Source: JBDTDV01 sp039922875 (GTDB lineage Bacteria; Actinomycetota; Actinomycetes; Actinomycetales; Microbacteriaceae). Taken from it: DNA of 64,000 bases. A program made the position numbers and the translations under genes. Shown piece by piece: positions 62,420 through 64,000 of the stretch; position 1 is the first letter of the stretch, and each line of letters starts with the position of its first letter. The stretch is from positions 48,287 to 112,286 of the forward strand of contig JBDTDV010000024.1 of the NCBI GenBank assembly GCA_039922875.1, given 5' to 3'. The notes under the pieces were generated by a model. The model worked only from the letters and a program-made list of their open reading frames with translations. It was not told the origin of the DNA and ran no database searches.

Positions 62420-64000
62420 TTAGCGGCGGCCCTTCACGATTTTCTCCTGGTTGACATCGCCCTCATCGATGGCGGTGAATTCCTCTTTGCCGACCGAGGC
62501 AAGCGGCTTGCCACCGCCGGTCTGGAACTCCAACTTGAACTGGTCGACAGCCTTGGTCAGAGCCTCGACGATCTCATCGCTGAGCACATTCGTCTCACGG
62601 AGATCGCTCAGCACGCTGGTGTGCCTGGCCAAGTGGTCCAGCAGCTCCCGCTCGAACCGGAGGATATCCTCAACCGGAACCTCGTCGAGTTTTCCATTCG
62701 TGCCGGCCCAGATCGCCACAACCTGGTCTTCGACCGGGTACGGCGAGTACTGCGGCTGCTTGAGCAGCTCGGTCAGCCGGGCGCCGCGAGCAAGCTGGCG
62801 GCGGCTGGCCGGGTCGAGGTCGGAGGCGAACATCGCGAACGCCTCAAGCGCCCGGTACTGCGCCAACTCGAGTTTCAGGGTTCCGGAAACCTTCTTGATC
62901 GACTTGAGCTGGGCATCCCCACCGACTCTGGAGACGGAAATGCCGACGTCGACCGCGGGACGCTGGTTGGCGTTGAACAGGTCGGACTGCAGGAAGATCT
63001 GACCGTCCGTAATCGAGATCACGTTGGTCGGGATGTAGGCCGACACATCGTTCGCTTTGGTCTCGATGATCGGCAGTCCGGTCATCGAACCTGCGCCGAG
63101 CTCGTCGGACAGCTTTGCGCAACGCTCCAACAGCCGGGAGTGCAGATAGAAGACGTCGCCGGGGTAGGCTTCGCGTCCCGGCGGACGGCGTAGCAGCAAC
63201 GAAACGGCACGATAGGCCTCGGCTTGCTTGGAGAGGTCGTCGAACACGATCAGGACGTGCTTGCCCTGATACATCCAGTGCTGACCGATCGCGCTGCCGG
63301 TGTACGGGGCGAGGTATTTGAATCCCGCCGGGTCGGAGGCGGGTGAGGCGACGATAGTGGTGTACTCCATCGCGCCGGCATCTTCGAGCGCACCCTTCAC
63401 GCCGGCGATCGTGGAGCCCTTCTGTCCGATCGCCACGTAAATGCAGCGGACCTGCTTGTTGTCGTCGCCGGAATCCCAGTTCGCCTTCTGGTTGATGATG
63501 GTGTCGATCGCGATGGCAGTCTTGCCGGTCTGGCGGTCGCCGATGATCAGCTGACGCTGGCCGCGGCCGATCGGGATCATCGCGTCGATGGCCTTGATAC
63601 CGGTCTGCAGCGGTTCGTGCACGCTCTTGCGCTGCATCACGCCAGGCGCCTGCAGTTCGAGTGCACGGTGCGCCTCCGCCGCGATCTCGCCGAGACCGTC
63701 GAGCGGGGTACCCAGCGGGTCGACGACTCGGCCGAGATAGCCGTCGCCGACCGGCACGGACAGGACTTCGCCGGTGCGGGTGACCTCCATACCCTCGACA
63801 ATTCCGATGAACTGGCCGAGGACGATCACGCCGATCTCGTTCTCATCGAGGTTCTGGGCCAGGCCCAGGGTTCCATCGGCGAAGCGGATCAGTTCGTTGG
63901 CCATCACGCCAGGCAGACCCTCGACGTGGGCGATGCCATCCGAGGCATCAAGCACGTGGCCGACCTCGGTTGTCTCGGCGGCGTTCGCCTCATACGAGGC
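62420..64000 (-). CDS. atpA: F1F0-ATP synthase alpha subunit, 5' part cut off by the window
   Basis: The non-catalytic nucleotide-binding alpha subunit. The coding frame runs open to the window end (at least 526 codons), so the first 15-20 residues are missing. It has Walker A '[18 protein letters not shown]' and '[16 protein letters not shown]'. The frame upstream of GTG 63955 is still coding ([15 protein letters not shown]), so that GTG is not the start. It would continue into atpH/atpF upstream. Confidence 0.96.
   Translation of the reverse strand, partial: ASYEANAAETTEVGHVLDASDGIAHVEGLPGVMANELIRFADGTLGLAQNLDENEIGVIVLGQFIGIVEGMEVTRTGEVLSVPVGDGYLGRVVDPLGTPLDGLGEIAAEAHRALELQAPGVMQRKSVHEPLQTGIKAIDAMIPIGRGQRQLIIGDRQTGKTAIAIDTIINQKANWDSGDDNKQVRCIYVAIGQKGSTIAGVKGALEDAGAMEYTTIVASPASDPAGFKYLAPYTGSAIGQHWMYQGKHVLIVFDDLSKQAEAYRAVSLLLRRPPGREAYPGDVFYLHSRLLERCAKLSDELGAGSMTGLPIIETKANDVSAYIPTNVISITDGQIFLQSDLFNANQRPAVDVGISVSRVGGDAQLKSIKKVSGTLKLELAQYRALEAFAMFASDLDPASRRQLARGARLTELLKQPQYSPYPVEDQVVAIWAGTNGKLDEVPVEDILRFERELLDHLARHTSVLSDLRETNVLSDEIVEALTKAVDQFKLEFQTGGGKPLASVGKEEFTAIDEGDVNQEKIVKGRR

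Overview
The window is a dense, high-GC chromosomal segment with almost no gene-free DNA. It looks like an actinobacterium of the Microbacteriaceae or a close Micrococcales relative. Supporting signs are the proS-nusA-ylxR-infB-rbfA-truB order, an AtpA-G-D-C block, a mycothiol-type maleylpyruvate isomerase-fold protein, a short MutY without a NUDIX domain, and many genes with a TAnnnT -10 box only 6-7 nt before an ATG or GTG (apparently leaderless). No rRNA, tRNA, CRISPR array, insertion sequence or prophage was found. No gene-free stretch exceeds about 220 bp.

Layout. 1-1.8 kb: a small membrane protein, a RbsD/FucU mutarotase and an SGNH hydrolase. 1.8-7.4 kb: a deoxyribose-type locus with a SorC/DeoR-family regulator, deoC and two overlapping aldehyde dehydrogenase genes that resemble a split ALDH16, divergent from a ROK kinase; a perfect 9-4-9 palindrome lies between them. 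7.4-10.2 kb: DUF2249, a CopD-like membrane protein, an MFS carrier and a maleylpyruvate isomerase-fold protein. 10.2-13.5 kb: a complete OpuA-type glycine betaine/quaternary amine ABC transporter. 13.6-14.6 kb: ribF. 14.8-20.05 kb: an IclR regulator followed by a divergent catabolic cluster (flavin-dependent monooxygenase, FAD amine oxidase and flavin reductase one way; second flavin reductase and SnoaL-like protein the other way).

20.05-34.4 kb: translation and isoprenoid housekeeping genes (truB, rbfA, infB, ylxR, nusA, proS, ispG) interrupted by PanE-like, P-loop, cupin, MutY and methyltransferase genes. 34.5-41.6 kb: thiolase, a SHOCT protein, a NarL-type two-component system, rseP, dxr and an FKBP lipoprotein. 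41.7-47.8 kb: two gabT paralogues, a secreted hemagglutinin-like protein, PlsC, OsmC and asparaginase. 47.8-53.8 kb: an FtsK/EccC-like double ATPase with FHA and PP2C genes, then a DUF4192 protein. 53.9-59.7 kb: alpha-mannosidase, aldo/keto reductase, cupin, YaaA and a small P-loop ATPase. 59.7-64 kb: atpC, atpD, atpG and the 3' part of atpA.

The most interesting signal is a shared operator, TGAACG-Cnn-CGTTCA, found three times. Two copies sit just downstream of the -10 boxes of the divergent monooxygenase-cluster promoters, and one lies upstream of the Opu transporter operon. The IclR gene lies between the copies. This suggests one regulon that imports a nitrogenous (betaine-like) compound and oxidises it; the substrate cannot be read from the sequence.
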